From contig OY992537.1 of assembly GCA_963921195.1 (NCBI GenBank), forward strand, positions 151,251,844 to 151,315,843: DNA of 64,000 nucleotides. The letters are read 5' to 3'. Source of the DNA: Pegoplata infirma (Eukaryota > Arthropoda > Insecta > Diptera > Anthomyiidae). Made by a program: the position numbers and the translations under genes. Of the stretch, positions 1 through 10,485 are shown in pieces; within the stretch, counting starts at the first letter, position 1; the number at the start of each line of letters is the position of its first letter. The notes under the pieces were generated by a model. It made no database searches. It was not told where the DNA came from and was given only the letters and a program-made list of their open reading frames with translations.

Positions 1-1
1 A

Positions 2-712
2 TCTTCAATCAAGCCAATTGAGGAGGGTCCACTTCCGAGTGTTTCTGATGGGGAAGTACCAACGAAGTCCATAACGACTTCGGATGACCCGGTTAAGGAA
101 TCTTCCTCAGCTTTACCGGCTGAGAAAGATCTATCGCAGGGTATTTCGGGTGCGGAGTCAAATGGTTCTCCAATTGGCTCTCGGAGTTTTGCAGAGGTTG
201 TAGCACGTGCTGCAGAGGAACCTATGGATACTGATGCATTAGGTCTTGCTGAGGCGGCTGGTACTACTTCTGGTTTACTACTTTCTTCGGGTCGGATTTC
301 TGGTGTACCAACTTTAGGTGAACAATCTTCTGTTGTAACACCTTCTGTTGTTCCACTAGCTGATCCTCTACCATCTGGCTCTAGGCCTAGGGACTTGGCT
401 GTTGTTCCCCCGAGAAAGACAGTTTTTGTTTCCCGCTTATTGCCGGATACGACGGTCGAGGAGGTGAAATTTTATATTAAGTCGAGAATTGATGTAGATG
501 GTTTGATATCTCCCTTTAAAATGAAGGGAAATTACTCAGATAGGTTGTCGTCCTTTAAGATAGTGGTCTCTGATGAAATATTTGAGATCATTATGAAGAA
601 GGATTTTTGGCCTCAGGGCGCATTTGTTAAGGAGTTTGTTTTTCGCGACTATGGTAGAGACAGGAAGGTGGTTAGTCTATCATCTGTAGCGGATACGGCT
701 TCAAAAAACTGA
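2..712 (+). CDS. LINE-A ORF1 (gag-like), 5' partial
   Basis: The frame is open from base 2 to the TGA at 710-712, giving 236 residues, so the true start lies left of the window. The first 130 or so residues are Ser/Pro/Glu-rich and low in structure, including a motif SRSFAEVVARAAEE typical of LINE ORF1 proteins just before the folded part. The last 100 residues (from about VPPRKTVFVSRLLPDTTVEE) look like a compact RNA-binding domain of the kind found in insect LINE ORF1s, with a VFVSRL strand followed by a TTVEEVKFYI helix, but I cannot assign a named family. No zinc knuckle is visible in this part. The protein should coat LINE RNA in the ribonucleoprotein. It ends in SKN-stop, with the stop directly behind an A AAA AAC heptamer, which is relevant to how ORF2 is translated. 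The frame is intact, so this part may be recent. Confidence 0.75.
   Translation, partial: SSIKPIEEGPLPSVSDGEVPTKSITTSDDPVKESSSALPAEKDLSQGISGAESNGSPIGSRSFAEVVARAAEEPMDTDALGLAEAAGTTSGLLLSSGRISGVPTLGEQSSVVTPSVVPLADPLPSGSRPRDLAVVPPRKTVFVSRLLPDTTVEEVKFYIKSRIDVDGLISPFKMKGNYSDRLSSFKIVVSDEIFEIIMKKDFWPQGAFVKEFVFRDYGRDRKVVSLSSVADTASKN
703..709 (+). promoter_or_regulatory. Candidate -1 ribosomal frameshift heptamer between LINE-A ORF1 and ORF2
   Basis: Bases 703-709 read A AAA AAC in the ORF1 frame and are followed at once by the ORF1 stop TGA (710-712). This fits the X XXY YYZ rule for -1 slippage. The -1 frame is exactly the ORF2 frame, open from 676. ORF2 has no ATG upstream of its endonuclease motifs. 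A downstream structure was not tested. Confidence 0.5.
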
Positions 713-1863
713 TTAGTGTCAATAGTGCTTTGGGCATATGCTACCAGAATGTTAGGGGCTTGAACACTAAATTGACTAGGTTGTTTGTGGACAGTTTTAA
801 TTTTGACTACCAGGTAATCACATTTACGGAAACGTGGTTAAATGGTAGGATATTAAATTCTGAGATTTTGTGTAATGATTTTAGGATTTATAGGAAAGAC
901 CGCGTATGCGAGGAGGTTGTTGATAATTCAAATATAAGTGGTGTTGGGAAAGTTCGGAACGTTGACAAAATTAAAAAGACTGAGAAGATTGAAAAGATAA
1001 AAAAGGGTGGCGGTGTTTTAATAGCTGTAAAAAGCTGTTTACCATCGGAGGAAATTGTATCTGATAAATTCGTGAAAATAGAGTTTGTTGCAGTTAGTAT
1101 CAAATTTGGGCAGAAATCTATTTTTGTTACTTGTTCTTATATTCCTCCTCTGTCTGATTCATTAGTTTATGACACTCATTTGGATGCTATTGGATTTGTT
1201 GTTTCTAGGATGAAGAATACTGATTCTATAATTGTTTTAGGTGATTTTAATTTACCTTACGTCTCATGGCATTCTTTGCCTGATACACAGTCATTAATTC
1301 CATTGACTTCAGATGATATTTCGCTAAAATTTTTATCTCCACTGACTGATTTAAATTTATTTCAATTGAATTATGTTTTAAATTCCAAACGTAGAACTTT
1401 GGACTTGGTTTTAGTTAATGACCCATCGTTATGTGAGGTGAGTAGAGTTGATCCCGTATCAACTCCTGAGGATTGTTATCACCCAACTCTAGGTATTACT
1501 TATTCGTTTCCTTTTGGGACTTTGCCATTATCTGTTTCGTCTCACAGAAAAGTTTTTTGTTTTGAGCGCGCGAATATTGCGAAGTTAGATTCGCTTCTTT
1601 CAAATGTTAATTGGTCGGCATTTTGCACTGATATTGAAGGGGTGCGTGATTTTGATAAAAGGTTGAATATGTTTTATGAAATTTTGTTTCACTGCTTTTT
1701 GGAATCAGTTCCAAAAATACAGATTCGATCTGAAAATGGTCCCCCTTGGGGGTCTAGGCTTTTATCTAAACTGAAAAATGTTAAGAGTAAATGGTTTAAG
1801 AAATATAAAAAATCGGGTTCTAATGTAGATTTTAGTAGATATTCAGTGGCTAGAAGTTCGTTT
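709..1863 (+). pseudogene. LINE-A ORF2, 5' part (endonuclease), split by the Jockey insertion
   Basis: This is the N-terminal part of the ORF2 polyprotein. It nicks target DNA to prime reverse transcription. Visible endonuclease (exonuclease-endonuclease-phosphatase fold) motifs in order are CYQNVRGLNTK, FTETWLNG, GGGVLIAV, CSYIPPLSD, LGDFNLPYVSW, LDLVLVND and a late His in CYHPTLG. The frame is open from 676, but no ATG occurs before the first motif, so translation probably comes by -1 frameshift from ORF1 or from a non-AUG codon such as the TTG at 730. At 1863 the coding sequence is broken by a Jockey element. The codon phase is kept: the last residues ARSSF continue as NVESRRAY at 5239. 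Before the insertion ORF2 was therefore uninterrupted here. Confidence 0.85.
1852..1863 (+). repeat. 12-bp target-site duplication, left copy (Jockey)
   Basis: AGAAGTTCGTTT is repeated exactly at 5227-5238 on the far side of the Jockey insertion. The length suits target-primed reverse transcription. Confidence 0.9.
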
Positions 1864-1865
1864 GC

Positions 1866-2381
1866 GTTATCTGTGGCGATTTGCATAGCTCGAAAGAATG
1901 CACAAAGTCTAAAACGGACTCAAGTTTAAAGAAGTGTAGTAATTGTGGTGATAATCACACTGCTAATTACAGAGGTTGTCCCGCATATTCTTTTGAGAAA
2001 CGATATTTCACAAATAGAAATCAGGCTCCCCGGAGAGAAACTCAAAATGCTCAGGAAAACTCTGATCTACCACACTTATCCATTAACGCCCCAAATTTCA
2101 ACCAAAATGCTTACTCTTTTGCCTCCGTCTTAAGGGGACGGCCTGTTGTTCAAAATACCCCGAGAAACACAAGAGTGATCCCGGAAAACCGATCGAATTC
2201 AAATGAAGGAAGCACGCATGATCATACCCAGGATCAGAGTTTTAATTTTAGTAGGCTCGAGGCCACAATTAACACGTTAGTACAGTCAATGACTAATTTC
2301 ACCAATATGATGGGTAATATGATGCAGGAAATACTAAGAATGCAGTCTTTGATATTAGAGGCTGCATTAAGTAAGCCATGA
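1866..2381 (+). pseudogene. Jockey ORF1 (gag), C-terminal remnant with CCHC knuckles
   Basis: The 5' truncation leaves only the C-terminal part of the nucleic-acid-binding gag protein. It opens in the middle of a CCHC knuckle (CGDLHSSKEC, first Cys lost) and contains a second Cys/His knuckle, CSNCGDNHTANYRGC, the form typical of Jockey, BS and telomeric HeT-A/TART gag proteins. A polar linker follows, then a C-terminal stretch rich in Met, Asn and Leu (TNFTNMMGNMMQEILRMQSL) that may form a coiled coil. No ATG belongs to this fragment, so it should not be expressed as such. Its stop TGA (2379-2381) overlaps the ORF2 start as ATGA, the usual stop-restart arrangement for LINE ORF2 translation. 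Confidence 0.85.
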
Positions 2382-5038
2382 ACAGTTTGAAAATATGTTA
2401 CTGGAACGCAAACGGCATACGCCAGCATAAGGAAGAACTCGATTATTTTCTCAGAAATAAGCAAATTGATATAATGCTTGTTTCTGAGACCCATTTAACT
2501 CCTCGCAGTCTATTCGCTTTAGATGGTTACACATTGTATGATACAAAAGATCCCAGAGGCAGGTCATGTGGAGGCTCAGGCATCTTAATTAAAACTCGAC
2601 TAAAACATAATCTTATGTGTGATCTTTGTGAAGATTATCTTCAAGCCACTACTTTATGCGTAAACGAGTTTGATATGAACCTTGTGATTTCGTCTATTTA
2701 TGCTCCCCCCAGATTTAAAATTACTGATAATCAGTATAGAACTTTCTTCGAATCTCTAGGTTCACGCTTTCTGGCTGCTGGCGACTACAATGCTAAGCAT
2801 ACATTCTGGGGGTCACGCCTCATTACCCCGAGAGGTCGTGTGTTGTTTGATACAATTTCTAAAATGGGTCTGGATGTGGTCTCAAGTGGAGAACCGACAT
2901 ACTGGCCTTCAGATCGTAATAAGATTCCTGATCTTATCGACTTTGGAGTGACTAGGAATATAAGGAGAAATTTTGTAAGTGTAGAATCTTCATTGGAACT
3001 CTCTTCAGACCACACACCCACTATTGTTACTCTATTTAACCCCCGAGAAATTGTATCGCCCACTGGTGACTTAGCACTGACAGGCAAAGGAACAAATTGG
3101 CTAAAATATAAAAAGTTTCTCAGTACTCATTGCTCGGAAAACATATTGCTAAGAACACCAGAGGAAATTGACCACTCGCTCAAGAATTTCGAATCTAATC
3201 TCAAACTAGCTGCTCAACTTGCTACTAAACCCCCCCGACAATCCAGACAGAATGTATTTTCTTCTGCTGATGTCGAACGACTCTTAATTGAAAAACGGAG
3301 AGTTCGTAGAGAGTGGCAACTGCACAGATCTCCACGTTTAAAAGCACAACTTAAGGAATGCACGAACAACTTACGAAGATTGTTAGAATCTCAGAGAACG
3401 GCTGCACTAAATAGATTTCTTGAAAATCTGGAGCCTACATCAAAAACCGACTACTCGTTATGGCGTGCTACAAAAAATTTAAAAAGACCTGTCTTATGTA
3501 AGCCTCCTTTGCGCAAAGCAAATGGAGGTTGGGCTAGAAATGATACTGAAAAAGGAAATCTGTTTGTTGAGCACTTGAAAAATGTATTCACACCAAATGA
3601 ATCAAGTGTTATAGTAGAGTTGCCACTAATTTTACCCCAGAGCATAGCAGTACCCGTTAGGTTTGAGATGCGAGAGGTCGAAAAGGCAGTTTGTGAATTA
3701 AACCCCAAAAAGGCATTTGGTATTGATAAGATCAGTAATAAAATGCTTTTGGAGTTACCCCGAATAGCATTAAGAATAATTCTTTTTATTTTTAATGCTA
3801 TATTACGCCTACAACATTATCCCCCAGAATGGAAAATTTCTCTCGTTAAAATGATACCCAAGCCAGGCAAAGATCACACAAAAGTGGAATCATATAGGCC
3901 TATCAGTCTGTTATCCAATTTATCAAAACTTTTTGAAAAACTGTTACTGAACAGATTATTAACTCATGTCGCTCAGAACAACTCTATCCCCGATCACCAG
4001 TTTGGATTCAGAAAGAAACATGGCACAATTGAGCAAGTTCATAGACTGGTAGGTGAAATTAGAAGAGCCTATGAAGAAAAAAAATATTGTTCCGCACTTT
4101 TTATTGATGTCTCACAGGCGTTCGACAAGGTTTGGCATGAGGGTTTGCTCTATAAGTTAAAAAATATGTTACCACCAAATACACATAAGTTACTCGAAAA
4201 TTACATAACAGATCGTAAGTTTACAGTGAAGGAAAACGATTTTGTCAGTACCCCGCAAATCATACAAGCTGGAGTTCCACAAGGTAGTATTTTGGGACCG
4301 CTTTTGTATATTTTGTACACCTCTGATATGCCAACTAATCGAAACACGCATACCTCCACATTTGCAGATGATACAGCTATTTTAAGCTCCCATAACAATC
4401 CACTTGAAGCAACTCGAATTTTGCAAAGTCACATTCTTGAATTAGAATACTGGTTAAATAAGTGGAAGATTAAAGTGAATGAGCAGAAATGCATCCACAT
4501 AACGTTCACGTTAAGACGAGAAACTTGTCCCCAAATTCGGATTAATAATCACATTGTACCTCAACATACAACGGTTAAGTACCTCGGAATTCATCTGGAT
4601 CGTCGTCTTACGTGGAAAGACCATATAGATGCAAAATTAACCCAAATGAAATTGAAAACTATTGCAGTTAATTAGCTAATTGGGAGAAACTCGAAACTTA
4701 AGTTAGACTGTAAACTATTGATCTACAGCTCGATTATAAAACCTATATGGTGCTATGGTATTCAGTTATGGGGCACTGCCTATGCGTCTAATGTGGAAAA
4801 AATACAAAGAAAACAGAACAACATTTTGCGAATGATTACTGATGCCCCCTGGTATGTTAGAAACTTGAACATACACAGAGATCTAAATGTTTCCCTTGTT
4901 AAAGATAAAATTGTGAAACATACCCAAAACTACTTACGAAAACTGGAATCACATCCAAACAATTTAGCACGCAATCTACTGACTAATCGTGGTCACCAAC
5001 GACTTAGAAGGAGGGCCACTGCTGACTTGGCACACTAA
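2378..5038 (+). pseudogene. Jockey ORF2: endonuclease and reverse transcriptase, one nonsense codon
   Basis: The start ATG at 2378 overlaps the ORF1 stop (ATGA). Endonuclease motifs run through the first 220 residues: CYWNANGIRQHK, LVSETHL, GDYNAKHTFWGS, IPDLIDFG and SSDHTPTI. The reverse transcriptase follows: AFGIDKISNKML, IPKPGKDHTKVESYRPISLL, FGFRKKHGT, FIDVSQAFDKVWHEG, AGVPQGSILGPLLY and the catalytic FADDTAIL, the usual Jockey form of the YXDD box. The thumb follows (YLGIHLDRRLTWKDHI). An in-frame TAG at 4673-4675 stops translation after IAVN. The same frame then continues to 5038 (LIYSSIIKPIWCYGIQLWG...ADLAH), so the full protein was about 886 residues, normal for the clade. No frameshift is seen. 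One point mutation thus separates this copy from an intact ORF2, although the 5' truncation already removes the promoter. Confidence 0.9.
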
Positions 5039-5182
5039 AGTGAAGGATGATGCTTTTGAAAACATTGGATAATTTATGAGCAAATGAAATTTTGTCTGGC
5101 ACTGGCTGGACTTAATATTAAGTTATATTAGTTTTAAGATTTGAATACTTATTGTTAGTTCACATAATTTTAGTGAAGATTC

Positions 5183-5227
5183 AATAAAATAAATGAATGA
5201 GAAAAAAAAAAAAAAAAAAAAAAAAAA
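5183..5227 (+). terminator. Jockey poly(A) signal and A tail
   Basis: AATAAA at 5183-5188, then ATAAATGAATGAG and a run of about 26 A. The last A is shared with the target duplication. Confidence 0.85.
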
Positions 5228-5238
5228 GAAGTTCGTTT
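5227..5238 (+). repeat. 12-bp target-site duplication, right copy (Jockey)
   Basis: AGAAGTTCGTTT, identical to 1852-1863. The LINE-A coding frame resumes directly after it. Confidence 0.9.
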
Positions 5239-6695
5239 AATGTGGAATCTCGTAGGGCGTATGCAATTTATTTAGATAAGGTTAGGGAGAATTTTAAACG
5301 TGATCCTAAATCTTTTTACCGCTTCGTTAAGTCAAAGCGGAGTTCTTCAACTTACCCCACAGTGGTTAAATTAAATGATGTTGAGTTTTCAGATGATTAT
5401 TCAATTTCGAACGCATTTGCGGATTTCTTTGCTACTACATACTCTGATAGGGAGTATGACTTGGACTCTCTGTATCCGTTTGAGATTCAGAGAGCAAGCT
5501 CTCTGAGTCTTCCTTTATTGGACGTAGCTTCTGTTCACTCAAACATGAACAAGTTAAGGATTACGTATAGCGCTGGTCCCGATGGGGTTCCGGCCTCTGT
5601 TTTAAAATTTTGCTCGGGGACTCTGTCAGCCCCATTGACCTTTTTGTTTAACTCTTCATTGAAAATGGGTTACTTTCCTTCATTTTGGAAGAAATCCTTT
5701 TTAATTCCGCTACATAAATCTGGAAGTGTTGTGAACGTTTCAAATTATCGGGGAATTGCTAAATTGAGTGCAATTCCTAAACTATTTGAGAAACTTGTCA
5801 CTGATATTGTGTCCTACCATGTATCTTCAATTTTAGTGCCATGTCAACATGGTTTTCGTAAGGGTCGATCGACTAATACTAATTTGCTTCAATTTTCTAC
5901 TAATATCATTAGTGGTTTTACTTCAGGTCTACAGACTGATGCGATTTATACTGACTTCAGTAAAGCATTTGATAAGGTCAACCATAATCTTTTGCTATAT
6001 AAGTTGAGTGTAATTGGATTTAATGGTATCGTATTGAAATGGTTATCTTCATATTTGAGAAATCGTGAGCAATGCGTTCTTTTTAGGCAGACACATTCTA
6101 GATTTATAAGTGTTGCTTCTGGTGTCCCACAGGGCAGTCATCTCGGTCCTATCCTATTCTTGTTGTTTATAAATGATCTCCCATCTTCTATTATTCATTC
6201 TAATATTTTGATGTTTGCTGATGATGTTAAGCTTTTTCTATCTTACAGTTCTCCTGTTGGACAGGTATTGCTGCAGCATGACTTGAATAGATTTTACAAT
6301 TGGTGCGATTGTAATCTCATGGAGCTGAACTTGAAAAAGTGTAAGCACATGACATTTGCTAGGTCGAAGTTTTTGACTTCTCAGTACTTATTAAATGGTT
6401 CAATTTTGGAATCGGTTGATTCTATTTTGGATCTTGGTATTCTTTTAGATAGAAAGTTGACTTTTAATGCGCATGTGGAGACTATGGTAAATAAGGCCTA
6501 TGGTGTTCTTGGATTCATGAAACGCTGGGCGAAGGAATTTTCTGACCCCTATATAACGAGGCAATTATTTACTTCATTGGTAAGACCAATTTTGGAATTT
6601 GGTTGTATTGTTTGGGATCCATATTATGCAGTTCATAGTGATATGATTGAATCCGTACAGAAACAATTTTTACTTTTTTGTCTTAGGAACCTCAA
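5239..6695 (+). pseudogene. LINE-A ORF2, 3' part (reverse transcriptase), cut by satellite
   Basis: Continues ORF2 in the same codon phase after the Jockey insertion. Reverse transcriptase motifs in order are YSAGPDGVPASVLK, IPLHKSGSVVNVSNYRGIA, CQHGFRKGRSTNTNLL, YTDFSKAFDKVNHNLL, SGVPQGSHLGPILFLLFINDL and the catalytic FADDVKLF, followed by the thumb (LDLGILLDRKLTFNAHV). The frame is fully open, but the coding sequence stops being LINE near 6695, after SVQKQFLLFCLRNL, where the 35-bp satellite starts. The last few residues and the stop at 6703-6705 are read from satellite. The C-terminal segment and 3' UTR are therefore lost, and the element cannot retropose. The sum of both halves is about 860 residues. 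The satellite must have grown into, or been joined to, an already inserted LINE. Confidence 0.87.
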
Positions 6696-7866
6696 CAGAT
6701 TCTGAGAATTTTTCTATAGAAAAAATGTCTCAGATTCTCAGAATTTTTCTATAGAAAAAATGCCTCAGATTCTGAGAATTTTTCTATAGAAAAAATGCCT
6801 CAGATTCTGAGAATTTTTCTATAGAAAAAATGCCTCAGATTCTGAGAATTTTTCTATAGAAAAAATGCCTCAGATTCTGAGAATTTTTCTATAGAAAAAA
6901 TGCCTCAGATTCTGAGAATTTTTCTATAGAAAAAATGTCTCAGATTCTGAGAATTTTTCTATAGAAGAAATGTCTCAGATTCTGAGAATTTTTCTATAGA
7001 AAAAATGACTCAGATTCTGAGAATTTTTCTATAGAAAAAATGACTCAGATTCTGAGAATTTTTCTATAGAAAAAATGACTCAGATTCTGAGAATTTTTCA
7101 ATAGAAAAAATGTCTCAGATTCTGAGAATTTTTCTATAGAAAAAATGTCTCAGATTCTAAGAATTTTTCTATAGAAAAAATGTCTCAGATTCTGCGAATT
7201 TTTCTATAGAAAAAATTTCTCAGATTCTGAGAATTTTTCTATAGAAAAAATTTCTCAGATTCTGAGAATTTTTCTATAGAAAAAATTTCTCAGATTCTGA
7301 GAATTTTTCTATAGAAAAAATTTCTCAGATTCTGAGAATTTTTCTATAGAAAAAATTTCTCAGATTCTGAGAATTTTTCTATAGAAAACATTTCTCAGAT
7401 TCTGAGAATTTTTCTATAGAAAACATTTCTCAGATTCTGAGAATTTTTCTATAGAAAAAAATTCTCAGATTCTGAGAATTTTTCTATAGAAAAAATGTCT
7501 CAGATTCTGAACATTTTTTATTAGAAAAAATGTCTCAGATTCTGAGAATTTTTGTATAGAAAAAATGTCTCAGATTCTGAGAATTTTTCTATAGAAAAAA
7601 TGTCTCAGATTCTGAGAATTTTTCTATAAAAAAATGTCTCAGAAATTTCTATAGAAAAAATGTCTCAGATTCTGAGAATTTTTCTATAGAAAAAATATCT
7701 CAGATTCTGAGAATTTTTCTATAGAAAAAATGTTTCAGATTCTGAGAATTTTTTTATAGAAAAAATGTCTCAGATTCGGAGAATTTTTTTATAGAAAAAA
7801 TGTTTCGCACTCTGATAATTTTTCGATAAAAAAAATGTCTCTGTATAGAAAAAGTGTCTCAGATTG
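6696..7866 (+). repeat. 35-bp satellite, forward-oriented block (about 33 units)
   Basis: The unit contains CAGATTCTGAG followed by the perfect 16-bp palindrome TTTTTCTATAGAAAAA, then ATG plus a variable position. Spacing of CTATAG is 35 bp. Variants cluster: ATGCCT units near 6760-6910, ATGACT near 7000-7080, ATTTCT near 7210-7440. Units decay towards 7780-7866. Confidence 0.95.
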
Positions 7867-10485
7867 AAAAAAAAAATTCTCAGAATTTGAGACATTATTT
7901 CTATAGAAAAATTCTCAGATTCTGAGACATTTTTTCTATAGAAAAATTCTCAGAATCTGAGATATTTTTTCTATAGAAAAATTCTCAGAATCTGAGACAT
8001 TTTTTTCTATAAAAAAATTCTCAGAATCTGAAACATTTTTTCTATAGAAAAATTCTCAGAATCTGAGATATTTTTTCTATAGAAAAATTCTCAGAATCTG
8101 AGACATTTTTTCTATAGAAATTTCTGAGACATTATTTTATAGAAAAATTCTCAGAATCTGAGCCATTTTTTCTATAGAAAAATTCTCAGAATCTGAAACA
8201 TTTTTTCTATAGAAAAATTCTCAGAATCTGAGACATTTTTTCTATAGAAAAATTCTCAGAATCTGAGACATTTTTTCTATAGAAAAATTCTCAGAATCTG
8301 AGACATTTTTTCTATAGAAAAATTCTCAGAATCTGAGACATTTTTTCTATAGAAAAATTCTAAGAATCTGAGACATTTTTTCTATAGAAAAATTCTCAGA
8401 ATCTGAGACATTTTTTCTATAGAAAAATTCTCAGAATCTGAGACATTTTTTCTATAGAAAAATTCTCAGAATCTGAGACATTTTTTTTATAGAAAAATTC
8501 TCAGAATCTGAGACATTTTTTCTATAGAAAAATTCTCAGAATCTGAGACATTTTTTCTATAGAAAAATTCTCAGAATCTGAGACATTTTTTCTATAGAAA
8601 AATTCTCAGAATCTGAGACATTTTTTCTATAGAAAAATTCTCAGAATCTGAGACATTTTTTCTATAGAAAAATTCTCAGAATCTGAGACATTTTTTCTAT
8701 AGAAAAATTCTCAGAATCTGAGACATTTTTTCTATAGAAAAATTCTCAGAATCTGAGACATTTTTTCTATAGAAAAATTCTCAGAATCTGAGACATTTTT
8801 TCTATAGAAAAATTCTCAGAATCTGAGACATTTTTTCTATAGAAAAATTCTCAGAATCTGAGACATTTTTTCTATAGAAAAATTCTCAGAATCTGAGACA
8901 TTTTTTCTATAGAAAAATTCTCAGAATCTGAGACATTTTTCTATAGAAAAATTCTCAGAATCTGAGACATTTTTTCTATAGAAAAATTCTCAGAATCTGA
9001 GTTATTTTTTCTATAGAAAAATTCTCAGAATCTGAGACATTTTTTTTACAGAAAAAAATCTCAGAATCTGAGACATTTTTTCTATAGAAAAATTCTCAGA
9101 ATCTGAGACATTTTTTCTATAGAAAAATTCTCAGAATCTGAGACATTTTTTCTATAGAAAAATTCTCAGAATCTGAGACATTTTTTCTATAGAAAAATTC
9201 TCAGAATCTGAGACATTTTTTCTATAGAAAAATTCTCAGAATCTGACAAGGGAAGTATCTTAACCCTTATGAACCGATTTGCATGAAACGTAAAATATAT
9301 ATAAAGGAGACAATTCTAAGGTTGGGGTGTCTCGGCTTATCGGCCATATCGGGGATTTAGGGGTTCAAAACATGGGTCAAAAAATGGCGAAAAAATCGTT
9401 TTTTGGATTTTTCATCCATTTCTTTATAAGAAACTATATGATGTTTACATATGAGAAGAAAGGTTTTTTTAATGCCTATCCAACGGTGGCATAACCTTGT
9501 AAAAGTTTGGCTTCGTTAAATACTTTTTTCATGAAAATGAGAAAATTTTGGGGGGTATTTATAAGAAGACATGGAGCTACGATGTCCATATGAATACGAA
9601 ATAATCTTTATTAAATTTAAGTCGATACGTATTTTTGCTCTAGAGGATATTCCTGTTAGTTCGTGAGATATCGAAATTTTCCCGGAGGTCCATATGGTTT
9701 CATAAGGGGACAACGAAATTTTGAAACACTGATATGGCCGAAAAGCAGAGACACCCCAACCTTAAAATCGTCTCATTTATATATATTTTAAGTTTCAGGC
9801 AAATCGGTTCATAAGGGTTGAGATACTTCCCTTGTGAGTTATTTTTTCTATAGAAAAATTCTCAGAATCTGAGACATTTTTTCTATAGAAAAATTCTCAG
9901 AATCTGAGACATTTTTTCTATAGAAAAATTCTCAGAATCTGAGACATTTTTTCTATAGAAAAATTCTCAGAATCTGAGACATTTTTCTATAGAAAAATTC
10001 TCAGAATCTGAGACATTTTTCTATAGAAAAATTCTCAGAATCTGAGACATTTTTTCTATAGAAAAATTCTCAGAGTCTCAGACAATTTTTTTATAGATAA
10101 ATTCTTAGAATCTGAGACATTTTTTCTATAGAAAAATTCTCAGAATCTGAGACATTTTTTCTGTAGAAAAAATGTCTCAGATTCTGAGATTCTAAGACAT
10201 TTTTCCATAGAAAAATTCTGAGATTTTGAGGAATTTTTCTATAGAAAAATTCTCAGACTCTAAGACATATTTTCTTTAGAAAAATTCTCCGATTCTGAGA
10301 AACTTTTTCTATAGAAAAGTGCTTGGATTGTGAGACATATTTGCTATAGAAATATTCTATGATTTTGAGATATTTTTTCTATATAAAAATTCTAAGATTC
10401 TGAGATGTTTTTCTATAGAACGATTCTCTGAGTCTGAGATTTTTTTTTATAGAAAATTCGCAGATTTTGCGACACATTTCTAATA
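7867..10485 (-). repeat. 35-bp satellite, reverse-oriented block with a nested TIR element
   Basis: The same unit as 6696-7866 but reverse-complemented (AGAATCTGAG then ACATTTTTTCTATAG). The switch lies near 7866 at a degenerate A-rich junction. About 39 well-kept units run to 9246, then about 10 after the insertion at 9247-9834. From about 10180 to 10485 the units decay and local orientation mixes, as expected at a satellite edge. Confidence 0.93.
9247..9834. mobile_element. 588-bp foldback MITE inserted in the satellite
   Basis: Termini CAAGGGAAGTATCTTAACCC and the matching inverted end ...GAGATACTTCCCTTG. Inverted similarity continues inward for about 140 bp on each side. Flanking TGA (9244-9246 and 9835-9837) is a 3-bp target duplication, because uninterrupted satellite units with the GAGTTATT variant show one copy. 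No coding capacity. Superfamily uncertain; a 3-bp TSD would suit PIF/Harbinger or CACTA. Confidence 0.85.

Larger units (their letters stand above)
1864..5226 (+). mobile_element. Jockey-clade LINE, 5'-truncated, inserted in LINE-A ORF2
   Basis: About 3.36 kb, beginning inside the ORF1 zinc-knuckle region and ending in an A tract of about 26 bases (5202-5227), with a poly(A) signal AATAAA at 5183-5188. Flanked by the 12-bp duplication AGAAGTTCGTTT. ORF1 and ORF2 overlap by ATGA. ORF2 has a single in-frame stop. The near-intact frames and the intact A tail suggest a young insertion. Confidence 0.92.
1..6695 (+). mobile_element. LINE-A, Jockey-superfamily non-LTR retrotransposon, open at the left edge, 3' end cut by satellite
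   Basis: ORF1 (from the left edge to 712) is followed by an ORF2 with an apurinic-type endonuclease and a reverse transcriptase. ORF2 is interrupted at 1863/5239 by a Jockey insertion and stays in frame when the insertion is removed. The element loses its 3' end where the 35-bp satellite begins near 6696, so the ORF2 C-terminus, 3' UTR and tail are missing. Endonuclease and RT motifs look CR1/Kiri-like, but the clade is an inference. Confidence 0.85.

Noticed and set aside
6696..10485. CRISPR-like regular array
   Set aside because: Units are contiguous 35-bp satellite copies with no unique spacers, in a eukaryotic sequence.
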